Positions 23,504 through 33,989 of a DNA stretch of 64,000 nucleotides are shown piece after piece. The translations under genes and the position numbers were made by a program. The notes under the pieces were generated by a model, which searched no databases, was not told the origin of the DNA, and was given only the letters and a program-made list of their open reading frames with translations. The stretch lies in the NCBI GenBank assembly GCA_047967505.1, contig CM106540.1, one strand, 5' to 3'. Numbering within the stretch: the first letter of the stretch is position 1; each line of letters begins with the position of its first letter. Source of the DNA: Dipteris shenzhenensis (lineage: Eukaryota > Polypodiophyta > Polypodiopsida > Gleicheniales).

Positions 23504-24078
23504 CTAATCTCCTCGGCCAACAAGCTACCCACAACATCATCAAATTTCAGTACTCCACCAGGTGCAGAGTTACTAACAGCTGTACGGAAGGTATTCCATG
23601 AGGATGGCAATGAACATAAGAGAAATATTGCCTTAGTCTCCACATCAAAATTCATCTTCTGAGCCTGAAGCTGGCTGAAAATAATATTGAATTCATTCAA
23701 GTGAGAAGCAATGGAGACCCCTTCCTTCATCTGTAGCTCAAACAACCTCTTCATGAGGTAAACTTTATTAGAGACAGTTTCCTTCTCATAAGTGGCACAC
23801 AGTTTCTTCCACAAATCTTGCGTAGTCTGCTCATTTACTACTGTGAAATAAACTGACTCTCCAAGATGAAGTCTAATAGTAGACTTTGCTAATGCATCCA
23901 ACTCATTCCAATCATCCTCAGACATATTTGCAAGCTTAGCTTCAATCCCTGCCAAGGGTTTAATCTGCTTCTTTTGAATAAGCACATCCCTTATTTGTTC
24001 TTTCCACAAAGAAAAGTTTGTCCCATCAAACTTTTTAATGCTGAAAAACTCCTTTTCAGACATGGAAGAGGATGCCAT
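23347..24078 (-). CDS. Gag polyprotein part of element B
   Basis: 243 codons from ATG 24078. The N-terminal part matches the Tnt1/Tork copia gag type (FDGTNFSLWKEQIRDVL near residues 19-35, then a helical capsid-like region to about residue 190). The true frame continues into the zinc knuckle and pol, but a one-base deletion in a G run (AAAGGGTAGATC here, AAAGGGGCAGATC in element A) near 23450 shifts it, so the last ~40 residues of this frame are out of register and the ORF ends at 23347. The product would bind RNA and build the cytoplasmic particle if intact. Confidence 0.85.
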   Translation of the reverse strand: MASSSMSEKEFFSIKKFDGTNFSLWKEQIRDVLIQKKQIKPLAGIEAKLANMSEDDWNELDALAKSTIRLHLGESVYFTVVNEQTTQDLWKKLCATYEKETVSNKVYLMKRLFELQMKEGVSIASHLNEFNIIFSQLQAQKMNFDVETKAIFLLCSLPSSWNTFRTAVSNSAPGGVLKFDDVVGSLLAEEIRWKSMDGNKQDAALNVQRVDHSSGGSPKKEGSLVANPGHRTLSVTTVARRAI

Positions 24079-25518
24079 GATGCAAATGAAGCAAAAATCC
24101 CAAATGCTAGTGCCTGCAAGAGAGAATCACACCAAATACCAGGTGCACCCAAATGTGTATGCCACAATAGACTGAAATATCACAAAAAACTCAAAGCTCA
24201 AAGCATCAAAAGATGCATCTGACTCATGTGCATATACTATGCATCCATATGAGCAAATCTGGCCCAAAAGAAAATGCCAATAAGTGCCAAATGACTCAAG
24301 CATAAACACCATCCACTGGCATATGCATCAATTATATCTCATCCAAGAGACCATAGCACTATCAGTGCATCACCAACAATGTGTCAAAGCTGTCCCTTAG
24401 CATAAAATAGCATCCATGTGCAAAGCGTCCATAAAAAATAGCATCCCACAAGGCAATTTGGGCCTATCAGCGCATCCCAACAAGGACCGCAATGCATCCA
24501 AATGGCCTATAAATCATCCATTGCAACCCAATGCATACCACGAATGAGCGCACACTGCTCAAACTGCAACCAGAGTGATCTGCATAAGGTATGCTCAAGA
24601 AATCATAGTCCCACGGTAATGAGCGCTACTGAAAATAGAACCTGAGATGCTTCAAAACATGGGCGCCATTGCATAATCGGACTCAGCAAGAAAATCTGCA
24701 AATATCTCTCTTCTACCAGAACTCCAAAATCCCAACCGATGAGTGAGAAATGGGAATCAACACTTATCCACTGCCATGTGGCATAAATCTAAGGTTTCAA
24801 AACCTTAGTATGAAAAATGCATAACAGAGAGACGAAATCGAATACACAGAGATTTATAACTCTGAAAATCCTCCATCGAATCACGCAAGAACTGATAGGT
24901 AGGGGTCTTTGGGCGTTCGGAATGCAATGGGACAGACGGTTTTGGAAACCGTGGTCTCAATCACTGGGTCCAACACGGACTGAAAAACGTTTTTGGAAAC
25001 AGAGCTGTTTGTAAACTCCACGGGAGTGCGAATGATGAGCAACATAGTTTTTTTAGGACCTCCTGAGTCCACCGGAACTGACAGATCTGCAAATGGTTGC
25101 TCCAAACTTGAGTTCCAACACCCGGGCAAAAAACGTAGGAATTGACACAGTGAGTTAGAAATCCAATGAAATGATCCCAGATTCAAGAATGAAGGTGTTT
25201 CCAAGCTCCTGAAGTGAAGTGGATACCAAAGCAAGCAATAGTTGCCTCTACAAGTCAATATGGAGTCTCTGTCATCGAACGGAACAGGGAAAAGCTCAAA
25301 AAACGACTTTTTCTTTGAAAGCTCTTAACAGGCTCTCAAAACCACTTCGCAAAGCCAAAGTGACTTTTCCAAAGGTTTCTCCAACGTCTCTGCACACTCG
25401 GATGCAAGTAAAGTCACCCACAAAGCTTCCCACAAAGCTTCTCCTTCCTCCCACAGAGCTACTGAGCTTCAAAGCATTCACGCACGCTCAGCTAGATCAC
25501 TCGGGTTCTGATACCAGT
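24079..25518 (-). other. Untranslated leader of element B
   Basis: 1.44 kb between the 5' LTR and the gag start. It is homologous to 15913-17366 in reverse orientation. No ATG-initiated reading frame longer than a few dozen codons stands out. Confidence 0.7.
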
Positions 25519-25693
25519 TGAGAGTGCTCTCAACGGAAGCAAGAACGAAAGAAGGAGAGAGAGAGAGATAGAGAGCCACGCAAGTTTTGGTGGGTGCAGA
25601 ACCACCCTAATCTTCTTTTTCATTCATTTATATATATGTGTTTGAGTATTGTACATAATCGGGGTTAAGGCACAGTGACCTTTAACCCCCACA
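25519..25693 (-). repeat. 5' LTR of element B
   Basis: 175 bp, the partner of 19792-19964. It is followed at 25694 by the second GATGT copy, where the pol of element A resumes. The Met-tRNA primer site lies at about 25504-25516 on the minus strand. Confidence 0.94.
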
Positions 25694-27590
25694 GATGTAG
25701 TCTTTAATGAGAAGAAGATGCATAAGGCACCCATGAGGGATGTGGAAATGAGGAGAATCACTTTCTAGAATGTGAATCCACCTGCATATGTTGATAGACA
25801 GCAAGCTGTCCATGCACCAAATGTGCAAGAAATGGTACCACCAAGTACTCCCACATGTATACAATCAAGGGTAGGTGATGGATCATCTATTGGTGGAAAT
25901 GATGAACCAAATGTGGCTGATATGCAGATGGGACAGCAAGCTGAAATGCCCTTGAGAAGATCATCTAGAGTGTCTAGACCACCTTATAGGTTTGTTCCAA
26001 GGGTAGACTATGTGATGCTTACTGATTGTGGGGAGCATTCTTGCTACAGAGAGGCTATGATGCGCGAGGATCAATGCAAGTGGGAGTATGCTATGCAATG
26101 CAATCAGAGATGAGTTCACTTATGAAGAATAAGACTTGGGACTTGGTCTCTTTGCCACATGGAAAGAAAGCATTGCCATGTAAATGGGTCTACAAAATGA
26201 AGGTCACAGGTGATGATGTGCCTAGGCAGAAGGCCCATTTGGTTGCTAAAGGGTTCAAGCAAGAGAAGGCTGTGGACTTTGATGAGATATTCTCTACGGT
26301 TGTGAAGATGACCACACTTAGATGCATGCTTAGACTAGTGGCATCAGAGGATATGGAGCTTATGCAGATGGATGTCAAGACAGCTTTCTTCCATGGGGAT
26401 TTGCATGAGGAAATTTACATGGTGCAGCCGGAAGGCTTTGAAGAAAAGGGCAAAGAGCATTTAGTTTGCAAGCTGAAGAAGAGTCTCTATGGTCTTAAGC
26501 AAGTGCCTAGAGAATGGTATCAGAAGTTTGATGCTTTCATTTGGTTCCAGGGTTTTAGAAGGAGTGAAATTGATCAATGCCTCTACACTAAAAGGGCTAA
26601 GGATAATAGCCTGATAATCTTGGCACTATATGTGGATGATATGCTATTGGCTAGCAAGAATACTTATGAGCTAGATGCATTAAAGGCCAAGTTGCATGAG
26701 GCCTTTGATATGAAGGATTTGGGACTTGTAGGTCATATTCTTGGTATGCGCATCACGTGTGATCGGAGTAGGAAACTACTTTGGCTTTCACAAAAAGAGT
26801 ATGTTACAAAAGTATTGCAGCATTTCAATATGGAGGGGGGAAGGGCAGTGAGTACTCCATTGCCTCCATATGTGAAACTGAGTCATACAGATAGTCCCAA
26901 ATCAGATGAGGAAAGGGCCATGATGGCCAAGGTTCCTTATGCATCAGCAATTGGGAGTCTTATGTATGCTATGATAGCTACTAGACCAGACATTGCATTT
27001 GCAGTGGGAGTTGTTAGCTGGTATATGGCTAATCTAGGAAAGAGGCATTGGGAGGCAGTTAAGTGCATCATGAGGTACATGAAGGGTACCAAGGAGATGT
27101 GCATCTGCTTTGGTAGAGGAGACATGCGTATACTTGGGTACAGAGATTCAGACTATGCAGGGCATGTGGATAGTAGGAGATCCACTTTTGGTTATGTGTT
27201 CACCTTTGCAGGTGGTACAGTGTCGTGGATGTCTCGCGCACAGAAGTGCATTGTTTTGTCTACCACAGAGGCTGAGTATGTTGCAGCCATAGAGGGTTGC
27301 AAGGAGGCTATATGGCTTGATCGGCTAGTGGGAGATTTGGGGATTCATACAGGTGTACCGACATTGCATATAGTGATTCCATGAGTGCTATTCAGCTAGC
27401 ACGGAATCCAGTCTTTCATGCAAAGACCAAACACATTGTGGTCAAGTACCATTCCATCAGGGAGGTACTTGAGGACAAGCGCATAGAGCTTGTCAAGGTT
27501 CATACAAATGATAACCCTGCAGATATGCTAACGAAGAGTCTACCTAGTCAGCGGTTTGAGTATTGTCATGTATTGATGGGCATTGGATAG
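25694..27590 (+). pseudogene. Integrase tail, reverse transcriptase and RNase H half of element A, inactivated
   Basis: This resumes the pol of A after the second GATGT. It carries a CAG-to-TAG stop near 25767, a 5-bp ATGCA duplication near 26094-26103 that shifts the frame, and a 2-bp insertion near 27370. Between these lesions the RT is complete to the eye: KWVYKMK, VKTAFFHGDL, YGLKQVPREWYQ, the YVDD catalytic box, then RNase H with DSDYAGHVDSRRST and STTEAEYVA. The final frame ends at 27590 and the polypurine tract follows at about 27634-27643. Confidence 0.9.
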
Positions 27591-27643
27591 TATGCTTACT
27601 GGTTGTTCTCCCTTAAAGGCACATTGTTCTTTAAGTGGGAGGT

Positions 27644-27813
27644 TGTGGGGGTTAGAGGTCACTGTGCCTTTACCCCGGTTATGTACAATACTTAAACACA
27701 TATATAAATGAATGAAAAAGAAGATTAGGGTGTTCTGCATCCACCAAAACTTGTATGGTTCTCTGTTTCTCTGTCTCCCTCTTCCGTTCTTGCTTCCATT
27801 GAGAGCACTCTCA
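27644..27813 (+). repeat. 3' LTR of element A
   Basis: 170 bp, same length as the 5' LTR, about 9 substitutions between them. The duplicated target CTTTG follows at 27814-27818. Confidence 0.93.
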
Positions 27814-27818
27814 CTTTG

Positions 27819-30490
27819 GGCCATATCTCACTAAATGCAGGCATGGGAACACTTAGGTGGAGGGGTGGCACATGGAGAAGCCATGCCACCTTAACATTTT
27901 ATAATATTACTACCATGGATTATGTACAACACACCTTATGGGTTCTCTTACATGGAAGGGTAGCACATGGTCATGCCCTGCCACCTTAACCCTGGGCCCT
28001 ATGCACTCCATATTTTATTATACTATTGCCACACATACAAGTACACACTCATATTTATGCCTTTTTACTTTGGTCAAATTTATCCATAACAGTGTGTGCG
28101 TGTGTGTGCATGTGCATGTGTTCAAGTGCATGTGCGTGTGTGTTTAGATTTAATAATCCCATCAAGAAATGAACCATACAATTAATTCAATCATTTGGAT
28201 AATTATAAAAAGAAATAGACTGAAATATTTAAAGAAAATTAAATTGAAGTAACCCTTAACAATATCGCAAAAAATTGGTAAGGATAGCAAGAGGATTGGC
28301 AATAGAACTTTTTATATTGAGTTTGCAAACATTAAGCTAATAATTAGTACAAAAGTGTCGAATCCATCAGGTAGTCTAGGCTTCGAGGTCAGGGTCATCT
28401 TACCTGCCACCATCCAAACAAAACAATGTGTCAGAACATCATAGTTTTGTGAGGGAAGACAAGTAATGCCTGTAAACCCCAGCTTGTTATTGCTTATACC
28501 ATAGATCAAGACACCTATCAATATTCTGAAATGATTACAAAATATGGGGCATCAAAAATTACAATTAGCCATGGGGGATCCCACATCCATACAAGAGATA
28601 GTTATATTTTTATCTCTCTTTTTTTTAATACAAGGGGGGTATTCCACACCCTTATAAATGAAAGAATGGAACTTATTGTAAAATGGGGGGTAGTCCACAC
28701 CCATAATGAACAAAAACCATGGGGGGTACTCCACACCCATGATTAACAATTTTGGTAGAAGGTGGATATCCTTTTTGCTATCCCCAAGTAAAGAGAAGGA
28801 AAAAAGGTTAAGGCCACTTGTAGTCCAATTTTTTGGGGAAAATGAGTCCATTAACCAACCAAAAAAGCACAAAGTTTGATAGAAAAGAAATTTCTCCTAA
28901 CTGAATAATCAAAAGAACATGCCCACACATATCCATAATTTTATATATTTATTTATTTATATATAAAGCAATTAATTTAAGTAAGTAATAAAATTTAGTA
29001 AATAAAGTTATCATTAAAGATAGCTTAAAAGGAGAATTATTGTGTGAAAAAAGGGGGGGGGAATGGAATGTAAATAAAGATTTCTCTTAATAAAATAGAA
29101 AAAGGTAAAGTTAAAATAAGAATTTATACACAAATAAGATAGTATATCAATACATACATAAGTACTTACAAATAAATATATAAGTGTTACAAAGGAAAAC
29201 CTAAGAGAAAAATTTAAGGAGATTATAGCGAGAGAGAGCACGTAGGTTAGACCAACCTTGTAAAAATAAGATGAGCAAAATAAAAGTAAATATGAAAGAC
29301 TCACGGCATGTAAGTGGAAAAGAAGTGCAAGGGAAGTGGCAATCTCTCGAGACAGGACACTTACATAAGAAGAGACGAACTGAATACAATAGAACATGCA
29401 ACAAGAGCACCATGTAGTGCAAATTTTTAAATAAAAGTGCCTAGAGGAGAAGGAGATCTATGAGCTAAGGTGCAGCAACACAGAGGCAACCAACCAAGCA
29501 TGGAGAAGAAGAGACTCAAGCATTGCCAAAGAAGGAAGCTACATCAGCACGAGCTTGAGATGGCCACTAGCGGACCACCCGGGCTTGAGTAGCTAGGCGG
29601 TGTAATAGGCATCCAAGATACAAAGGTGAAAGAATTAATAGTCGGAGGCCATATAAAAGGTATGAATAAGTCGGCAGTGAGGCAAGGTAAGTGTCATTGA
29701 AAAGAGTTAGAAGGCTAAAGACAACTCAAGCTAGCCATGTGACATGAGCTAGCTAGTCCATCTGAGTAAGATCTAGTCACGAGAAAGAAGCTAAACCATG
29801 CAATGGAGTGACATGAAGGGAGGCCATCTGAGATAGAAGGCAGCTAAGTTCAAAGGAAGAGGTGACAAAGACGGCCGCCATGCAATGATAGTACTCTGTT
29901 GGATAGCCAGGCGAAAGTCAAAAGAGTAGAGATTTGCAAACAAGGAGTTTTTTGTATAGCCAGGTGCACACCAAGAAGCAAGGGAGGGGGGATACATGAA
30001 CCTGAGTGGTTGATAAGTAGAACCATGGTTGACGACTATGTTACATGAAGGTTGAAGATTGAGATGGACAAACATCTACAAAATTCTCCCTATCCTCTTA
30101 TTAGTGTTTTGCATGGGTCTATGAATATGTTACATGTCCTCTTGTTTTGTTCTACTTGGAAGATATCCACCTGATTGGCCTTCCTAATTTCCTCTTATAT
30201 TTGAAGCACCATCTCCTATTTCTACTCTAGGCAATTGTAGGTCACTACCTGTTTCAATTTCAATGACATCCCTTGTCTGTCTCCTCTCTTGTTTTGCCTT
30301 TGATCCCTTTCCTAATTTACCTTGTTTTCTTGTTTGAGCAATAGCAGGAGTCTCCACTACAACTTCTTCATCTCAATCATATGAAGGAATCGTACTTGCA
30401 CCCTTTATTAGTTTTTTCTGTGAGGATGGAGCACTCAAGCCATGCCCTCCCAAGGGTGCAGTTAAACCATGAGAGCCTAGATAAGAAGGG
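27819..30490. other. Intergenic, repeats only
   Basis: AT-rich. An inverted repeat (GGTGGCA...TGCCACC) lies at 27864-27890, a TG-rich low-complexity tract at about 28084-28142, and a four-copy GGGGGGTA repeat at 28570-28745. Long minus-strand frames near 29014-29400 are hydrophobic by base composition and show no domain. Confidence 0.45.
28570..28745. repeat. Four dispersed copies of a GGGGGGTANTCCACACCCAT motif
   Basis: Copies lie at about 28570-28590 (most diverged), 28632-28655, 28683-28705 and 28719-28741. Spacing is irregular (about 36 to 62 bp). Read on the minus strand the copies give MGVEYPP, MGVDYPP and KGVEYPP in one frame, but the frame has no other support as a gene. Confidence 0.7.
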
Positions 30491-30527
30491 ACTTTAAATC
30501 CATGTCAACCAGAAGAAACAAGAGCTC

Positions 30528-31076
30528 TTAATCCATGACTGCTTGTGCCAAATTTTCAACTTCATGAATATAATATCCTTTTTCTTTTGACACGGAAGAC
30601 CCCACTCCTTTGATTGGGGATGTTGTAGTATCCTCTCCAAAATCCTCCTTATGCTCCTCTGAAGAACTCCCAGAAGTAGATACCTCCATCTCTTCAATTG
30701 TCTCATCCACCTCCACAATTTGATTAGTCAAGTCGTGAATAAGATCTTGAACACACAAAGAATTAAATTGAATCACTCCCTGTTCAAAAGGAAATCTACT
30801 CAAATAGAAGAAATAGATAATTAGGTTTGGAAAATAGCTAACCTTTCCTTCTGCCTTGATTTTTTTCAATTGTTCCACTATAGTAGGTGGAGTCATAGAT
30901 TTGTAAGAAAACTTGACCTCCAAGATGACATAAACAAGAGGTCTCTTGTTGCTATCAAGCCCTAGCATTTTGACTTCTGCAATATTTGACTCACTTTTGG
31001 CTATGTCTTTGATCTTTATAATTGGCTTGCAAATAGATCTTCCATTGGGAAGTGTCTTTGGAAGCATCAATGTCAT
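30528..31076 (-). pseudogene. Unknown plant protein remnant with acidic/serine-rich tail
   Basis: An open frame of about 180 codons on the minus strand. The N-terminal half is mixed alpha/beta-like. The C-terminal half is rich in E, D, S and T (for example STSGSSSEEHKEDFGED). Beyond its stop, lysine- and glutamate-rich fragments continue in shifted frames down to about 30080, which suggests the tail of a once longer charged protein. The start at 31076 may be internal. I do not recognise the family. The nearby LTR element D (from 31292) leaves open that this belongs to an older repeat gene. Confidence 0.3.
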
Positions 31077-31291
31077 CTCTTATGTATCGGGATCAACTTT
31101 GATGGACCATTTCAAATCTTAAACGTTCTGCACTTCAGCATTGTCCCATAACTAGGCCACCACTGATTGATGATTGTTGAGGAATGGAGCACCATCTTAC
31201 TTGTCATACTTATCTTGAGAAATGATCCTCAGCTTCCTTGACTAATTATGGGTTTCGGTATGATACAAAGGGGCTCACCTTGTTGTGGTTT

Positions 31292-31564
31292 TGTAAGGAG
31301 GTGCAAGAATGGAATGGAAAGACATAATGAAAATGCTAGAGCAAAGCAAAGATAACCAAAGTACTCACATGATGGAAAGCTTGATGTAGATGTAGACTCC
31401 TCTGATTTGACACAAGGAAGTACAACACTCTTATAGAGAGTGCACACACAAACTAAAGTACCTAGTGTATATGGGATAATTCCCAATATGACACGTGGCA
31501 CTCTCACACAAATACTAGTTCCTAGTACACACTAGAACACTCAATTTGACTTCATGTTCTAACA
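31292..31564 (-). repeat. 3' LTR of element D
   Basis: About 273 bp, matching 33376-33642. Its outer end (TGTAAGGAGGTGC on the plus strand) differs from the inner end of the 5' LTR (TGAAGGTGC), so the exact boundary is uncertain by a few bases. Confidence 0.85.
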
Positions 31565-31918
31565 CCCGCCCATGAAGGAAAGGTGAGTGATAGCATGAGT
31601 TCATAAAAGATGCAGTTCCTTGATATTCCCAACAAATCCCCCCTCAAGGAAATGCCTCATACTGCAAGGATAAATCATAGGCTCATGGTCTCTCATGCCA
31701 GGGTCTCTGGTTAAGGATAAATCCACGGCTCTAGTCTCTCATGCAAGTTGGACATCCTTGGGTAGGTACATAATATGGGATATACCAGGATAAACACACA
31801 AAACATAATAGACACCTCTGAGAGGTCAAACAGATAAGACAAGATACCTTTGCATACTCATAGTGGTTGCAACAGGTTTACAAAATCCTTTTTGGAAACA
31901 TGATCCAGGCAGGGAACC

Positions 31919-32713
31919 CTAGAAACAGAAATCAAGTTCATCGACACTAAAAGCACTTTCATCATTTATTTCCTCCACCATATTTGCTAGATTTTTCTTT
32001 GAGAAACAATTATTTTCAGAGTGGCCATTCTTACCACAAATCCCACATGGCTTGATGCGAAAACAATCTTTCTCATCATGATTGTTTTTGCCACAATGTC
32101 TACAAGCTTTAAAATTCATCCTTTTGGACTTGGTTGCCAAAGCTAGTTCTCCCTCATCCTTTTGTTTCTCTTTCTTCCTTTCCTCTTCCTGCAATGCACT
32201 TATGATTCCTTCAAATGAAGGATTAGGACCATATTTCAGCGTGGTTACCAGGTTGTCGTATTCTTTTGGCATGCTTTTGAGAAGCACTACCATAGAATCA
32301 TCTTCTATCACCAGTGAATCAATCGAAGCCAACTGGTTCATGAGACTTCTCATTTTGTTGATGTGAGCATCAAGAGGTGCTCCAGATGTCAGCTCTAACT
32401 CAAAGAACTCAACCTTGAGTGACAGCTTAGAATGCTTGCTACTTGCACCAAATAAGTGGTCAAGCACAGCCCAAGCTTCAGCAGGATCTTCAAGATTGGC
32501 AATGTGATGCAGATAATTGTCTCCAAGACCCAATGCAATGATTGCGAATGCTTGCTCGAGATGTTGAGGTTCCTTTTCCCTCTCGTTTGATGAAGAAGTT
32601 CCCTTGACCAGATTCCACAGATTGTACTTCATCAAGTGGAACTTGATCTTCATTTGCCAGGTGTGGAATCCTTGGCCATTGAACTTTTCAATGGCAACGT
32701 GAGTATTCATCAT
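31919..32713 (-). CDS. Gag protein of element D with two CCHC zinc knuckles
   Basis: 264 codons from the ATG at 32713; the frame is open a little further upstream, but only from a non-ATG codon. The N-terminal region has the UBN2/copia-gag pattern (EKFNGQGFHTWQMKIKFHL near residues 8-26), followed by a helical region with LMNQLASI and LKSMPKEYDNLV. Near the C-terminus are two adjacent knuckles, CRHCGKNNHDEKDC and CGICGKNGHSENNC, where the A/B family has one. The stop is just inside the 3' end and there is no continuation into protease. The frame has no internal stop, unlike every pol in this window. Expected role: assembly of particles that package its own RNA, using replication enzymes from an autonomous relative. 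Confidence 0.85.
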   Translation of the reverse strand: MMNTHVAIEKFNGQGFHTWQMKIKFHLMKYNLWNLVKGTSSSNEREKEPQHLEQAFAIIALGLGDNYLHHIANLEDPAEAWAVLDHLFGASSKHSKLSLKVEFFELELTSGAPLDAHINKMRSLMNQLASIDSLVIEDDSMVVLLKSMPKEYDNLVTTLKYGPNPSFEGIISALQEEERKKEKQKDEGELALATKSKRMNFKACRHCGKNNHDEKDCFRIKPCGICGKNGHSENNCFSKKNLANMVEEINDESAFSVDELDFCF

Positions 32714-32764
32714 GATCAAGCTGGAAAGTACCCCAAACTCGAAGTGAAGATCAGGAATATGCAA

Positions 32765-33360
32765 CTCCCATGCACGCAGACAATGAACTGAAAATCGCGG
32801 GCAGATTCATGGGAAGACAATGAACATAATCAACACAATTTGGGGCAGATTTTGAGCAAGACATGGCGCACAGATTTCAGCAAGATGTGGTGCAAAAATT
32901 CAGCAGAGAATGGCGCATATCTGAGGCAATTTATGGCAGGCAGAATGAGAAGAAAATGGCGCAGATTTTGAGCATAATGTGGCGCTATTTTTGGAGCTGA
33001 ATGTGATGCAGATTTGGGGCAAAACATGGCAAGAATAATGTGCAGAATGGCAGGCAAAATGCAGCTGGAAATGGCAAGGCAAAGAAGGATGAAATGGTGC
33101 GCTGAATATTGGAGTAGATTGTGGGCTGCAATTAGGAGAAGAACATGGCAAGATAATGGCGGGCAACTTCAGGAAGATGGTGGGCAGAAGTAGACGAAGA
33201 TGGTGGGCAACTCATGTTGAAGATCGAAGGGAAGTTCCAGCTCCACATGAAGGGGTTAAGGGAAGGGGAGCTCCATCATAGAGGAAGAGGGCAACTTCCT
33301 TTTCTGGCCGCCCTCATCCTCTAGGCTGAGCTAGGAGAAGGGGAAAGGAGGAGAGAACAT
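32765..33360 (-). repeat. Low-complexity, quasi-repetitive leader of element D
   Basis: Between the primer site and gag the plus strand repeats words such as AATGGCGCAGATTTTGAGCA, ATGGCAGGCA and AAGATGGTGGGCA with irregular 20-40 bp spacing. It contains no long frame. It may have grown by slippage or may carry RNA-packaging structure; the latter is only a guess. Confidence 0.6.
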
Positions 33361-33375
33361 GGCTTTGATACCACA

Positions 33376-33642
33376 TGAAGGTGCAAGAATGGAATGGAAA
33401 GACATAATGAAAATGCTAGAGCAAAGCAAAGATAACCAAAGTACTCACATGATGGAAAGCTTGATGTAGATGTAGACTCCTCTGATTTGACACAAGGAAG
33501 TACAACACTCTTATAGAGTGCACACACAAACTAAAGTACCTAGTGTATATGGGATAATTCCCAATATGACACGTGGCACTCTCACACAAATACTAGTTTC
33601 CAGTACACACTAGAACACTCAACTTGACTTCATGTTCTAACA
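33376..33642 (-). repeat. 5' LTR of element D
   Basis: 267 bp, about 99% identical to 31292-31564 by eye. It is followed inward by the Met-tRNA primer site. Confidence 0.87.
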
Positions 33643-33989
33643 TTATATTGGAACCTAACCAAGATGCATCTTGCGTAACTCTTGTAGAATTACATCCTCA
33701 TTCCATAACTAATCAATGACCTCAAAGGATGCTTGATGATTGATGGTGAATCCAATGACAACATTTTTAGCAAGGCTCCTCTTCAAGGCTATTATAATCT
33801 ACAATAACCATGAAAATAATAGCTTGAGACTACTCCTTTATGAAGCCAAAAGTATGCCCTCTTGAAAAGGCTTTTACAATCATAATATACTTGAAGTTTG
33901 ATGTAAATCAAAGTGCTTGTCAAAGGAATAACATACAAAAGTGAGCCGATTGGTAATAAACATTGCTCAATCTAACATTTGAATCTTCA

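Larger units (their letters stand above)
19792..25693 (-). mobile_element. Copia LTR retrotransposon B (same family as A), inserted in A in opposite orientation
   Basis: 5,902 bp, bounded by LTRs at 19792-19964 (3' LTR) and 25519-25693 (5' LTR) and by a perfect 5-bp duplication GATGT (19787-19791 and 25694-25698) taken from the pol gene of A. The LTRs differ at four sites plus one 2-bp GA-repeat indel, clearly fewer than in A, which agrees with the later insertion. The primer site TGGTATCAGAACC starts two bases inside the 5' LTR, and a polypurine tract (AGTGGGAGGT on the minus strand, 19965-19974) precedes the 3' LTR. Coding is almost complete but broken by one frameshift and one stop. Confidence 0.96.
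15743..27813 (+). mobile_element. Copia LTR retrotransposon A (Tnt1/Tork type), split by nested element B
   Basis: The two 170-bp LTRs (15743-15912 and 27644-27813) begin TGTGGGGGTT, end ACTCTCA, and are flanked by a perfect 5-bp duplication CTTTG (15738-15742 and 27814-27818). Without B and its 5-bp target duplication the element is about 6.16 kb. The order is leader, gag, protease, integrase, reverse transcriptase, RNase H, which is the copia order. The LTRs differ at about 9 of 170 sites, mostly transitions. Several stops, frameshifts and a 246-bp internal duplication show it cannot encode a working polyprotein. A polypurine tract AGTGGGAGGT abuts the 3' LTR. The primer site after the 5' LTR (TAATATCAGAGCT) is a mutated form of the Met-tRNA site. 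Confidence 0.95.
31292..33642 (-). mobile_element. Gag-only LTR retrotransposon D (TR-GAG type, copia-like gag)
   Basis: 2.35 kb with LTRs at 31292-31564 (3') and 33376-33642 (5'). On the minus strand the LTR begins TGTTAGAACATG. The two LTRs differ by about three substitutions, a 2-bp indel and a few bases at the inner/outer end. A Met-tRNA primer site TGGTATCAAAGCC (33361-33373, minus strand) lies two bases inside the 5' LTR, and GGGCGGG abuts the 3' LTR as a short polypurine tract. The only coding frame is an intact gag, with no protease, integrase, RT or RNase H. No matching 5-bp target duplication was found (GGTTT left, TTATA right). Plant TR-GAG elements are a known class mobilised in trans; assignment to that class is by structure. 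Confidence 0.88.

Noticed and set aside
27864-27890. Short hairpin GGTGGCA...TGCCACC as a terminator, miRNA or MITE
   Set aside because: The stem is only about 10 bp with a small loop, no target duplication and no paired longer arms.
29014-29397. 127-residue hydrophobic minus-strand frame
   Set aside because: AT-rich DNA gives phenylalanine, leucine and isoleucine by composition; there is no domain, no splice partner and no start context.
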